Shown here one piece after another: positions 51,283 through 59,606 of a stretch of 64,000 nucleotides of DNA; within the stretch, counting starts at the first letter, position 1; every line of letters starts with the position of its first letter. The stretch lies in the NCBI RefSeq assembly GCF_024600715.1, contig NZ_CP102332.1:1736001-1800000 (forward strand), given 5' to 3'. This stretch comes from Streptomyces changanensis. GTDB lineage: Bacteria > Actinomycetota > Actinomycetes > Streptomycetales > Streptomycetaceae. The notes under the pieces were generated by a model. It worked only from the letters and a program-made list of their open reading frames with translations, did not search any database and had not been told where the DNA came from. A program made the translations under genes and the position numbers.

Positions 51283-52548
51283 GTGACCTCGAAGCTGTCC
51301 GCCGTGCTGCCCGACCTGTCCCCGTGGCGCTCCTCCCGGGACTTCCGCCTCCTGTGGGTGCAGGGCCTCGTCGCGTACTTCGGCAGCTTCACCGCGATGG
51401 TCGCGCTGCCGTTGCAGATCAAGGACCTCACGGACTCGCCGCTGGCGGTCGGCGCGATGGGCGCGGTCGAGCTGGTTCCGCTGGTGGTGTGCGGTCTGTA
51501 CGGAGGCGCGCTGGCGGACGCGGTGGACCGGCGCCGGGTGATCCTGGCGACCGAGGCGGTCCTCGGTCTGCTGGCCCTGGTGCTGCTGCTCAACGCGCTC
51601 GCGCCCCGGCCGATGCTGTGTCCGCTGTACGTGGTCGCGGCGGGCGTCTCCGCCATGGCCGGGCTGCAGCGGCCCGCGCTGGACTCGCTCATCGCGAGGA
51701 TCGTGCCGCACGACCAGCTCCCCGCGTCCGCCGCGCTGAACGCGCTGCGCTGGCAGCTCGGCGCCATCGCCGGCCCGGCCCTCGCCGGGCTCGTCGTGGC
51801 GTACGCGGGTCACGGGGCGGCGTACGCCACGACCGTGTGCTGCTTCGCCGTCTCGGTGCTGCTGTGCCTGCGCCTGTCGCCCGCCCCGCCCGCGCGGGGC
51901 TCGGCGAAGCCGTCCCTGCGGGGGATCGCGGAGGGGGCGCGGTACGCCTGGTCGCGGCCGGTGCTGCTCGGCACGTACGCCGTCGACCTGGCCGCGATGC
52001 TGCTCGCCTTCCCGCACACGCTGTTCCCGTTCCTCGCGGACGAGCTGGACGCGGAGTGGTCGCTGGGGCTGATGTACGCGGCGGGGTCGGTCGGGTCGGT
52101 GCTGCTCAGCCTGACGAGCGGGTGGACGTCGCGGGTGCGGCGGCACGGGCTGATGGTGGTGGTGGGCGCCGGCGGGTGGGGGCTGGCCGTGGCCGCCGCG
52201 GGGTGGCTGGAGAACGTGTGGCTGGTCCTGCTGGCGCTGGCGTTCGCGGGCGCGGGCGACATGCTGAGCGGTCTGGGTCGGTCGACGATCTGGAACCAGA
52301 CGATCCCGGACGAGCTGCGGGGGCGGCTGGCGGGCATCGAGGTGCTGTCGTACAGCGTGGGCCCGCAGCTGGGCCAGGTCCGGGCGGGGGCGATGGCCGG
52401 GTGGACCGGGACGCGGCCCGCCGTCTGGGGCGGCGGCGTGGCGTGCGTGGCGGCGGTGGCGCTGCTGGCGGCGGCGCTGCCGAAGCTGGTCACGTACGAC
52501 GCGACGACCGACGAGGACGCCCGCCGCCGCCGCGAGGCCGCCGCGTAG
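51283..52548 (+). CDS. MFS exporter (EntS/MFS_3 type)
   Basis: 421 aa with 12 predicted spans. GLYGGALADAVDRRRVI is motif A near residue 66. ARIVPHDQLPASAALNALRW and WNQTIPDELRGRLAGIEVLS are characteristic of the MFS_3/enterobactin-exporter branch. It probably exports a small molecule such as a siderophore or macrolide. GTG 51283 is the start. The last residues are charged (DATTDEDARRRREA). Confidence 0.88.
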   Translation: MTSKLSAVLPDLSPWRSSRDFRLLWVQGLVAYFGSFTAMVALPLQIKDLTDSPLAVGAMGAVELVPLVVCGLYGGALADAVDRRRVILATEAVLGLLALVLLLNALAPRPMLCPLYVVAAGVSAMAGLQRPALDSLIARIVPHDQLPASAALNALRWQLGAIAGPALAGLVVAYAGHGAAYATTVCCFAVSVLLCLRLSPAPPARGSAKPSLRGIAEGARYAWSRPVLLGTYAVDLAAMLLAFPHTLFPFLADELDAEWSLGLMYAAGSVGSVLLSLTSGWTSRVRRHGLMVVVGAGGWGLAVAAAGWLENVWLVLLALAFAGAGDMLSGLGRSTIWNQTIPDELRGRLAGIEVLSYSVGPQLGQVRAGAMAGWTGTRPAVWGGGVACVAAVALLAAALPKLVTYDATTDEDARRRREAAA

Positions 52549-52673
52549 TCGGCCCGTCTCCCCCGCCGGGCGGCCCCGCGCCGGGTCCCGCCGACGGGCG
52601 GCTGACGGACGCGCCACGGCGGACGGGCGCGCCACGGCGGACGGCCGGGCCTTCCGTGCGGCGCGCCGGACGG

Positions 52674-52913
52674 TCAGCCCTCCCGGTCCGGGGTGGACGC
52701 CCCCGTACCGCCGTCGTGCCAGCGGGGGTCGTTCTCCCACTGGAGGTTGCGCTCACGGGCGGTCTCCATCGCGTGGTCGGCCTCCTGCCGGCTCGGGTAC
52801 GGACCGAACCGGTCCTTCGCCGGGCACTCGGGGCCCTCCTCGACCTTGCCGTGCTGGAGGCAGTAGTACCACTCGCCCGGCTTGCCCGCCGTGCGCTTCT
52901 TGAACAGGGCCAT
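52674..52913 (-). CDS. 79-aa conserved SPOR-like small protein
   Basis: Sequence features: [20 protein letters not shown], two Cys (YYCLQH and PECPAK), and [20 protein letters not shown], a pattern reminiscent of the end of a SPOR fold. It is highly charged and cytoplasmic. The ATG at 52913 has GGAAGGAG upstream. It is common in Streptomyces upstream of methionine aminopeptidase and is divergent from that gene by 59 bp. Role unknown. Confidence 0.75.
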   Translation of the reverse strand: MALFKKRTAGKPGEWYYCLQHGKVEEGPECPAKDRFGPYPSRQEADHAMETARERNLQWENDPRWHDGGTGASTPDREG

Positions 52914-52959
52914 GTCCCGCTCCTTCCTCTGTCGCCATGGTGCCCCCGCGGGCCCTGGT

Positions 52960-52965
52960 TAGACT
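52960..52965 (+). promoter_or_regulatory. -10 element of a leaderless map promoter
   Basis: TAGACT ends 7 bp before ATG 52973 and there is no Shine-Dalgarno sequence, so the transcript should begin at or within a base or two of the start codon. Confidence 0.45.
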
Positions 52966-52972
52966 CGCTGGC

Positions 52973-53830
52973 ATGTCTGGCCAGTCGCTGCTCGCCCCAG
53001 GGGAGCTCTCCCCCATCCGTTCCGTCCCCGGATCCATCCGCCGCCCCGAGTACGTCGGGAAGCCGGCGCCGGCGCCGTACGACGGTCCCGAGGTCCAGGA
53101 CTCCGACACCATCGAGCGGATGCGCCTCGCCGGCTCCCTCGCCGCGCGCGCGATGGAGGAGGCCGCGAAGCACATCGCGCCGGGCGTCACCACCGACGAG
53201 CTCGACCGCGTCGCGCACGAGTACATGTGCGACCACGGCGCCTACCCGTCGACCCTCGGCTACCGGGGCTTCCCCAAGTCCCTGTGCGCCTCGATCAACG
53301 AGGTCATCTGCCACGGCATCCCCGACTCGACCGTCCTGCGCGACGGCGACATCGTGAACCTCGACGTCACCGCGTACATCCACGGCGTCCACGGCGACAA
53401 CAACGCCACCTACCTCTGCGGGGACGTCGACGAGGAGTCGCGGCTGCTCGTCGAGCGGACCCGCGAGTCGCTGAACCGCGCGATCAAGGCGGTCCGGCCG
53501 GGCCGGCAGATCAACGTCATCGGCCGGGTCATCGAGTCGTACGCCAAGCGCTTCGGCTACGGCGTCGTGCGGGACTTCACCGGGCACGGCATCAGCACCT
53601 CGTTCCACTCCGGCCTCATCGTCCCGCACTACGACTCGCCGCACGCGACGACCGTGATGCAGCCGGGCATGACCTTCACGATCGAGCCGATGCTCACCCT
53701 CGGCACCCACGAGTACGACATGTGGGACGACGGCTGGACCGTCGTGACGAAGGACCGCAAGCGGACCGCGCAGTTCGAGCACACGCTCGTGGTGACGGAC
53801 ACCGGGGCCGACATCCTCACGTTGCCCTGA
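52973..53830 (+). CDS. map: Type I methionine aminopeptidase
   Basis: 285 aa, cytosolic. It removes the start Met from nascent proteins. The 40-residue N-terminal extension ([20 protein letters not shown]) is that of the actinobacterial type Ic form. Metal ligands are seen in DIVNLDVT (Asp), GVHGDNN (Asp), GHGIS (His), FTIEPML (Glu) and QFEHTL (Glu); CHGIP carries the conserved His. ATG 52973 follows a -10 box directly. Streptomycetes carry several Map copies; this one is not in the ribosomal-protein operon. Confidence 0.95.
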   Translation: MSGQSLLAPGELSPIRSVPGSIRRPEYVGKPAPAPYDGPEVQDSDTIERMRLAGSLAARAMEEAAKHIAPGVTTDELDRVAHEYMCDHGAYPSTLGYRGFPKSLCASINEVICHGIPDSTVLRDGDIVNLDVTAYIHGVHGDNNATYLCGDVDEESRLLVERTRESLNRAIKAVRPGRQINVIGRVIESYAKRFGYGVVRDFTGHGISTSFHSGLIVPHYDSPHATTVMQPGMTFTIEPMLTLGTHEYDMWDDGWTVVTKDRKRTAQFEHTLVVTDTGADILTLP

Positions 53831-54003
53831 CGCCGTAGAGGGGTACCGTTTTACCGACAGGACGTCGGAAAGCGTTGACTCGGGTAAGCCCTGAGCAGGA
53901 GGATCGGGGCGGTGGCGGCGGGCCGCGCGCACGGCGCGCGTCCGGTGGTCGCCACCCCGCTCGTCCGTCACGCCGACGCACCCCTCGGTCCCGGAGGCCC
54001 GCC

Positions 54004-54675
54004 TTGGACGCCAGCGCCACCGCACCCGCCACCCCGTTCTCGACCCTGATCCGCACCGCGTCCCACGCGGCGCACACGGAGGCGGAGACCTCCTCCTTCA
54101 TGGGCGACATGCTCGGCGGCCGCCTGGGGGTGGACGCCTTCGCCCGCTACACCGAGCAGCTCTGGTTCGTGTACCGGGCGCTGGAGGAGGGCGCGGACCG
54201 CCTCGCGGACGACCCGGTCGCCGGCCCGTTCGTACGGCGCGAGCTGTTCCGGGCGCCGGCGCTGGAGCGGGACCTCGCCCACCTCCTCGGCCCCGGCTGG
54301 CGGGACCGCGTCTCGGCCCTGCCGGCCACCGCCGCGTACGCCGCCCGCGTCGAGGAGTGCGCCCGCACCTGGCCCGCGGGGTACGTCGCCCACCACTACA
54401 CGCGCTACCTGGGGGACCTCTCCGGCGGGCAGGTCATCCGCGACCGGGCGGAGCGCGCCTGGGGCTTCGCGCGCAAGGGCGACGGCGTCCGCTTCTATGT
54501 CTTCGAGGGCATCGGCAACCCCGCGGCCTTCAAGCGCGACTACCGCGACCTGCTGGACCGGGTGAACGCCGACGACCTGGAGCGCCAGCGGATCGTGGAC
54601 GAGTGCAAGCGGGCCTTCGCCCACAACACCGCCGTCTTCCGCGAGCTGGCCGGGGAGTTCCCGCTCAGCGCGTGA
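54004..54675 (+). CDS. Heme oxygenase
   Basis: 223 aa. The proximal His is in IRTASHAAHTEAE near residue 22, and the distal helix GDLSGGQVIRDRAERAWG (near 141) contains the conserved GDLSGG. It opens heme to biliverdin, CO and free iron. The HmuO-type length fits bacteria using heme as an iron source. The start is TTG 54004 with GGAGG six bases upstream. A possible promoter TTGACT (53875) lies in the 173-bp upstream region, which also contains AGGAGG but no gene I trust. I see no DtxR-type iron box. Confidence 0.9.
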   Translation: MDASATAPATPFSTLIRTASHAAHTEAETSSFMGDMLGGRLGVDAFARYTEQLWFVYRALEEGADRLADDPVAGPFVRRELFRAPALERDLAHLLGPGWRDRVSALPATAAYAARVEECARTWPAGYVAHHYTRYLGDLSGGQVIRDRAERAWGFARKGDGVRFYVFEGIGNPAAFKRDYRDLLDRVNADDLERQRIVDECKRAFAHNTAVFRELAGEFPLSA

Positions 54676-54684
54676 GCGCGGTGC

Positions 54685-55374
54685 TCACGCGCCGATCCGG
54701 CGGACCCGGCCGCCCAGTTCGACCACGCCGTCGGGGCCCGGGGCGGTCAGGATCTGCGAGCCCGCGCCCTGGACGATGTTGAGGGCGCGGCCGAGCAGGG
54801 CGGTGAGGCGCAGCGCCCCCGCGCCCGTCGCCCCGTCCTCGCCCGCGCCCTCGCCGCGCCCGGGGAAGGCGCGGGCGCGCACGCGGCCCGCGGCCTCCTC
54901 CTCCCACGCCCAGGCGTAGACCGTCTCCCCGGGCCCGCCCGGGAGGACTCCGGCGCCCCCGGGCGCCCCCGGCGGCGGCACGTCGAGCGCGTCGACCTCC
55001 GCCGCCGACGCGTACCGGACGAGCGCGCAGGGCGGCGCCCACTCGGGACGGGCCTCGATCCAGGTGAACTCCCCGTCGTGGCGGGCCCACACCTCGCCGA
55101 CGGGCAGGTCGAGCACCTCCAGGTCCAGCAGCCAGGCGGCGCCGAGGACCGGATGGGCGTCGAAGGGCAGCCGGGCGCCGGGCGCGTGGATGTCGAGGAC
55201 GCCCCGCTCCGGGTCGTCGACGAAGACCGTGCCGGGGTGGCCCAGTTCCTTGGCGAGGGCCTGCCGGGACCCCGCGTCGGGGTGGTCGCGGCCCTCCCGT
55301 ACGACGCCGAGCCGGTTGCCGTGCCGCCCGTCGGGGCCGCAGAAGACCGCCAGGACGTCGTGTGCCGTGTTCAC
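54685..55374 (-). CDS. PhzF-like isomerase-family protein lacking the usual Glu
   Basis: 229 aa, shorter than the usual 260-300. The fold is recognised by FCGPDGRHGNRLGVV near the N-terminus, ARLPFDAHPVLGAAW with the conserved His, and a C-terminal GAGSQILTAP. In place of the catalytic SETVF the sequence reads HPGTVF, so the Glu used for proton transfer in PhzF is Gly. It may be a non-catalytic or differently acting member; such short forms are common in Streptomyces. GTG 55374. It converges with heme oxygenase (9 bp apart). Confidence 0.75.
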   Translation of the reverse strand: MNTAHDVLAVFCGPDGRHGNRLGVVREGRDHPDAGSRQALAKELGHPGTVFVDDPERGVLDIHAPGARLPFDAHPVLGAAWLLDLEVLDLPVGEVWARHDGEFTWIEARPEWAPPCALVRYASAAEVDALDVPPPGAPGGAGVLPGGPGETVYAWAWEEEAAGRVRARAFPGRGEGAGEDGATGAGALRLTALLGRALNIVQGAGSQILTAPGPDGVVELGGRVRRIGA

Positions 55375-55605
55375 CGGGGCATTCAAACACGGCACCCGGG
55401 CTCCCGGCCGGTACCCGGGACGCCGGCCCCGGGACCCCGCCGGGCGGCGGGGCGGCGGCCGCTCGCTACCGTGTGCGGACGGACCGCCGCCCGCTCCGGC
55501 ACACCGCCCGCATCGCGAACCACCGCGCGGGGGCGTGCGGGTGACGGGTGTTCGGCCCGTACGCCATCCGGGACGCGCGCGGGCTCCGGCCGGCGGCCGA
55601 TGACC

Positions 55606-55688
55606 GGGCGGTCGGGCGGTCGGCCGCCCCGCCTGCCGGGCAGCACGACGCCCGACCGCCCGACGGCCCCGCCGACCGCCCGACCGCC
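55606..55688. repeat. 18-bp inverted repeat upstream of the EfeU-like gene
   Basis: The sequence at 55607-55624 (GGCGGTCGGGCGGTCGGC) recurs inverted at 55671-55688, with 46 bp between. Confidence 0.65.
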
Positions 55689-55811
55689 GGATCGCGTGAC
55701 CACGGTGACCGGCCGACGGCTGCCCACCGACCGACGACCGCCCGACCGACGACCACCCCGACCGCCCCACCGACGACCACCGGACCGCGTGACCGCGGTG
55801 GCCGGCCGACG
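55687..55811. repeat. 32-bp imperfect direct repeat upstream of the EfeU-like gene
   Basis: Bases 55687-55718 and 55780-55811 are the same with three substitutions; both contain GCGTGACC and GGCCGACG. The second copy ends 18 bp before the start codon. The whole 455-bp gap (55375-55829) is made of such CGACCG-rich repeats and holds no gene. Confidence 0.7.
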
Positions 55812-55829
55812 ACCCGAAAGGCGCCTCCT

Positions 55830-56777
55830 GTGCTCGGCTCCCATCTGGCAGGGCTGCGCGGCGGCTTGGAGACCGCCCTCCTCCTCGGCCTGCTCGCCGT
55901 CTGGCTCGTACGCGACGGGCGGGGCGACCGGTCGCGGGCGCTGTGGCGCGGGGCGGTCGCCGGGGCGGGCGCGGTCCTGGCCTTGGGCGCCGTGCTGGAG
56001 TTCGGTCCGCGGGAGTTGACGCCCACGGCGTGGCGGGTCCTCGGCGGCGTCCCGTCCGTCGCGGCCGCCGTGTGCGTCGCCCTGGCGGTGCTGCGGCCGA
56101 GTGGGGTGCGCCCCGGGTTCGCGGCGGCCACGGCCTTCCTCGTGGTGGCGCGGGAGGGCCTGGCGACGGCCGTGTTCGTGTGGGCGACGGTGTCGGCCGC
56201 CCGTGACGGAGCCGGGTCGGCGGGCCCGCTGGGGATGGTGCTGCTGGGCCTCGCGGTCGCGGCACTGCTGGGCTGGGCGGTCCACGCCGGCGTACGGCGC
56301 CTGTCGCCGCGCCGTTCGGCCGCCTGGGCGGGCGGTGCGCTGCTGGTGGTGGCGGCCGGGGTACTGGCGCAGGGCGTGCGGGAGTGGGAGGACGTGGTGG
56401 CGCCGGGCGGCGGCTGGGCGGGCCGGGCGTTCGACCTGGGCGGCGCCGTGTCGCCGGAGCGCTGGCCGGGGGCGCTGTTGGAGGGTGCGTTCGGGGTGCG
56501 GCCGGACCCGTCCGTGCTCCAGGTCGCGGTGTGGGTGCTCTTCCTGGTCCCGGCGTTCGTCCTCGCACCGGCCCCGGTAGGGTTCGGTCGGTCGTTGCCG
56601 GTCGGGGTCGAGGAGCAGAAGAGAACCGATGCGAGGGCTGGTGGAGGGGCTGGGCCGGGCGCGGGGCCGCAGGCGGCTCGCCGCGGTGGCGGCGGTGGCG
56701 GCGCTGACCCTGGCGGCGAGCGGGTGCGTGACGGTGCACGGCGAGCGGGCGGTGGTACCGACGGCCACGACGGATGA
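55830..56777 (+). CDS. EfeU/FTR1-like iron permease, degenerate and probably frameshifted
   Basis: 315 aa as read from GTG 55830. Seven hydrophobic spans match the FTR1/EfeU family. The two REXXE iron motifs should read REGLE, but here are RGGLE (near residue 11) and REGLA (near 110), so each has lost an acidic residue. After residue 248 the protein runs into a Gly/Ala/Arg tail that overlaps the next gene by 149 bp and uses codons such as AGA, GAT and GGA. Removing one C from CCCC at 56572-56575 would give a TAG at 56578, a normal family length and a 48-bp gap before the lipoprotein. The neighbourhood with heme oxygenase suggests iron; activity is doubtful. Confidence 0.7.
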   Translation: MLGSHLAGLRGGLETALLLGLLAVWLVRDGRGDRSRALWRGAVAGAGAVLALGAVLEFGPRELTPTAWRVLGGVPSVAAAVCVALAVLRPSGVRPGFAAATAFLVVAREGLATAVFVWATVSAARDGAGSAGPLGMVLLGLAVAALLGWAVHAGVRRLSPRRSAAWAGGALLVVAAGVLAQGVREWEDVVAPGGGWAGRAFDLGGAVSPERWPGALLEGAFGVRPDPSVLQVAVWVLFLVPAFVLAPAPVGFGRSLPVGVEEQKRTDARAGGGAGPGAGPQAARRGGGGGGADPGGERVRDGARRAGGGTDGHDG

Positions 56778-57645
56778 GGCGGAACGGGCGCTCGCGGAGT
56801 TCACCACCGCGTACAACGCCGCGGACTGGGCGTACGACCCGTCCCTCGACGCGCACCGGGTGACCGGCTCGCTCGGGGCGATAAACCAGGCCGGACTGAA
56901 GGCCCGTTCGGTGACGCACCCGGACGGCAACCCGGACCACAGGCCGCTGGAGCTGTCCGACGTCCGGTGGGCCATCCCGAAGAAGGCCGGCTGGCCGCGC
57001 TGGTTCGTCGCGGACGCGGACTCCAACCTGGACACCGACCGGGGCGCCGGCGACAACCGCTGGGTGCTGCTGTTCGTGCGCGAGGGCTCCGACCGGATGT
57101 GGGAGGCGGCGCACCTGGCCGTCCTCGCCCCCGGCGACGTCCCCGCCTTCCGCCGGGACGCGGACGGCTGGGCCGAGGCCGCGCCGGCCGACGGCGCCTC
57201 CCTCGCGGCGGCCCCCGCCGACCTGAGCCGGGAGTACGCGGCGTACCTGAAGACCGGGGAGCCGAAGGTGTTCGCCGCGGGCCCGCACACGTCCGGGCTG
57301 CGGGAGAACCGGACGAGGATCGCCAACCGGCCGGGGCTGGCGCTGCAGTTCGCCGACCAGGCCCTGGACTCGGGCCCGTTCGCGCCGGTGGGCCTCGTCA
57401 CCGAGGACGGCGGGGCCCTGGTCTTCTTCTCGTCCCGCTTCTTCGAGCGGCGCACGGCCGCGCAGGGGTACCGGCCGAAGGTGACCCCGGCGGAGAAGCC
57501 GCTGCTCAGCGGGGACGTGCGCAACACCCTGACCAAGGAGTGGGTGGCGGGCCTCACGGCGCGGGTCGCGCCGGCCGGGGCCGAGGGCGACCGAGTACGG
57601 GTGGTCAACCGCATGCAGGGCGTCACGGCCCTGAAGGGTTCCTGA
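56629..57645 (+). CDS. Conserved streptomycete lipoprotein
   Basis: 338 aa. Signal with lipobox: RRLAAVAAVAALTLAASGC, Cys near residue 33. The mature protein is soluble, with motifs such as AFTTAYNAADWAYDP-like residues near 57 and WVLLFVREGSDRMWEAAH near 145. It resembles a family of actinobacterial lipoproteins (two repeated alpha+beta, NTF2-like halves) without known role. ATG 56629 follows GAGGAG/AAGAGA. It begins inside the extended frame of the EfeU-like permease, which is evidence that the permease frame is too long. Confidence 0.82.
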   Translation: MRGLVEGLGRARGRRRLAAVAAVAALTLAASGCVTVHGERAVVPTATTDEAERALAEFTTAYNAADWAYDPSLDAHRVTGSLGAINQAGLKARSVTHPDGNPDHRPLELSDVRWAIPKKAGWPRWFVADADSNLDTDRGAGDNRWVLLFVREGSDRMWEAAHLAVLAPGDVPAFRRDADGWAEAAPADGASLAAAPADLSREYAAYLKTGEPKVFAAGPHTSGLRENRTRIANRPGLALQFADQALDSGPFAPVGLVTEDGGALVFFSSRFFERRTAAQGYRPKVTPAEKPLLSGDVRNTLTKEWVAGLTARVAPAGAEGDRVRVVNRMQGVTALKGS

Positions 57646-57711
57646 CCCCGCCCCGCACCCGCCCGGCCCCGCGCACCACCGGCCGGGGCGAACCTCGCCG
57701 GACCGGCGGAC

Positions 57712-57741
57712 CGCCGGGCCGCCGGGCCGCCGGGCCGCCGG
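57712..57741. repeat. Short GGGCCGCC tandem repeats
   Basis: Four copies with period 8 in the 220-bp gap between the convergent lipoprotein and Prim-Pol genes. Nothing else is recognisable there apart from a possible GGCCGGGG/CCCCGGCC-type stem. Confidence 0.6.
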
Positions 57742-57865
57742 GGTGCCAGGGCGCCGCCTGGGCGGATCAGCCCGCCGCGGTCTCGGCGGTCAGCGGAGCA
57801 GTCGGTCGCGCGCCCCTCGGCAGGGGCCGGCGGGCGGCGGGCCGGTGGGTGACGGCCCCAGCGGG

Positions 57866-58615
57866 TCAGCGGGTCAGCGGCCAGGCCACCGCGTGGTGCT
57901 CGCTGTGTTCGTCGTACCGGTCGGCGTGGCGGGCGCAGGCGTCGGTGAGCGCCTCCAGCAGCGTCAGCGGGTCCGGCAGCGGGTGCTCGGGCCCGCGGAC
58001 CCACTGCACGGCACGGTCACCGGGCAGCCGGGCCGGCGGGACGAGGACGTAGCTGCCGCGGCAGTGCCAGCGCAGGCCGGGGTGCTCGTCCATGGTCTCG
58101 GGGTGGCAGTCCAGCTCGCACGGCCACCACTCGTCCTCGTCCTCGGGCGTGCCGCGCGTGGCCGTGAAGAAGAGCGCCCGGCCGCCGCCCAGCGCGTCCC
58201 CGGACTCCGCCACGGGGCCCACCTCGACGCCCTCCGCGAGGAGCCGCTCCAACGCGGCGCGACCGGCCTCCAGCGGAACGTCGAGGACGTCGTGGACCAT
58301 GCCGGTCGCGGTGATGAAGTTGGCCTGCGGCTGGCCCTCCGCCCACCGTTCGATCTGCGCGGGGTCGGTGGTCGACTGCGTCTGCCAGGCGAAGGAGAGG
58401 GGATGGCGGGCGGGCGTCGGACAGCCGATGCGCTCACAGGAACAGCGGTAGCCGACCGGATGCGCGGCGGGGGCGAGCGGCAGTCCGGCGGCCGCCGAGG
58501 CCTGGAGGAGTTCCTCCCGGCTCGGGACGTCGGCAGCGGGCTTCCTCGGGCGGCGGCGCAGCCACTGCGCGATTTTGCTCTCCGTGCCGCGGTAGCGGCC
58601 GATACCGTCGCCCAT
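57866..58615 (-). CDS. Stand-alone Prim-Pol-like (bifunctional primase/polymerase N-terminal) protein
   Basis: 249 aa. Residues about 28-230 resemble the N-terminal domain of bifunctional DNA primase/polymerases: AAGLPLAPAAHPVG, CSCERIGCPTPARHPL with three Cys, and TDPAQIERWAEGQPQANFITATG. The expected next motif DxD (usually DVDP) appears as VHDVLDVPL, so only one acidic residue is in the usual place. No helicase or replication gene is near. Streptomycetes carry several such orphans, so it may not act as a polymerase. ATG 58615. It is convergent with the lipoprotein gene. Confidence 0.75.
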   Translation of the reverse strand: MGDGIGRYRGTESKIAQWLRRRPRKPAADVPSREELLQASAAAGLPLAPAAHPVGYRCSCERIGCPTPARHPLSFAWQTQSTTDPAQIERWAEGQPQANFITATGMVHDVLDVPLEAGRAALERLLAEGVEVGPVAESGDALGGGRALFFTATRGTPEDEDEWWPCELDCHPETMDEHPGLRWHCRGSYVLVPPARLPGDRAVQWVRGPEHPLPDPLTLLEALTDACARHADRYDEHSEHHAVAWPLTR

Positions 58616-58821
58616 CTATCCCCTCACACCTGATACGAGCCCCTGTGGTCCCTGCCATGGTCCCACCATCGCGCGCCGCAGGTGACAGGTCCTCCCAACC
58701 TGGGGCGGGCACCGTGGGCGGAAGGACCGCCGGACCATTCGGGTTGCCGGGTTTTGTCGGGGTATGCCCGCCGTTCGTCCGGCGTTCACCGTGAGGAGGT
58801 CCACGCGTCGGGTGGGGGCGC

Positions 58822-59445
58822 TCAGGGGCGTGCGGCGATGCCGTGGAGGGCGTAACCGACGAGCTCGTCGGCGTAGGCGTGGGTGAGGGGCCGGGTGCGC
58901 AGCAGCCAGCGGTGGGTCAGCGGGCCGACGAAGAGCTCCAGGGCGACGCGCGGGTCCACGTCGGGGCGCACGTCCCCGGCGTCCTGGGCGGCGCGCAGCC
59001 GCCGCGCGTACAGCTCCAGCTGCGGTTCGAGCAGCCGCTCGACGAACCGGGCGCCGAGGACCGGGTCGACGACGCCCTCGGCGGTGAGGGCGCGGGTCGG
59101 GGCTTCGTAGCGGGGGTCGTTCAGCTCGTCGACCGTGGCGCGCAGGACCGTGCGGAGGTCCGCCGCGAGGTCGCCGGTGTCCGGCAGGGCGGCCTCGCCG
59201 TCCTCGGCCGCCCCGGCCGCCAGGTCCAGGTAGGCGTCGAGCAGGACGGCGGCCTTGGAGGGCCACCAGCGGTAGATGGTCTGCTTGCCGACCCCGGCGC
59301 GGGCGGCGATGCCCTCGACGGTCGTCCGGGCGAAACCCACCTCGCCGACGAGGGCGAGGGCCGCGTCGAAGATGGCGCGGCGGGAGCGCTCGCTGCGGCG
59401 CGTGGAGTCGGGCGTCCTCCCGGACGCCGCCGTGGTCTCGGCCAT
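58822..59445 (-). CDS. TetR-family regulator
   Basis: 207 aa. The helix-turn-helix reads RTTVEGIAARAGVGKQTIYRW near residues 40-62. The C-terminal domain is of the TetR_C_11 kind (PRYEAPTRALTAEGVVDP, LELFVGPLTHRWLL). It is divergent from the arginine dihydrolase-type gene (161-bp gap), a plausible target. ATG 59445 begins with a 15-residue Thr/Ser-rich lead. I found no clear palindrome in the gap. Confidence 0.88.
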   Translation of the reverse strand: MAETTAASGRTPDSTRRSERSRRAIFDAALALVGEVGFARTTVEGIAARAGVGKQTIYRWWPSKAAVLLDAYLDLAAGAAEDGEAALPDTGDLAADLRTVLRATVDELNDPRYEAPTRALTAEGVVDPVLGARFVERLLEPQLELYARRLRAAQDAGDVRPDVDPRVALELFVGPLTHRWLLRTRPLTHAYADELVGYALHGIAARP

Positions 59446-59606
59446 GGCAGGAATGTACCAACGGCGCGGAGCGGCCCGGTCCGTCCCGCGGGACGGAGGC
59501 TTTTCCGGGCAACCACCCGTACGGTCCGATGCGCGGGAGGCTCCGGACGGCGCACCATGGCGGTGCGCGCACACCGCGTGCGCCGGCCGTTCGTGAGGAG
59601 CCTTCT

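Noticed and set aside
53875..54003. N-terminal extension of heme oxygenase from TTG 53875, or a short upstream gene at GTG 53912
   Set aside because: The extra sequence is Arg/Gly/Pro-rich without conservation; GGAGG before TTG 54004 fits the family start better.
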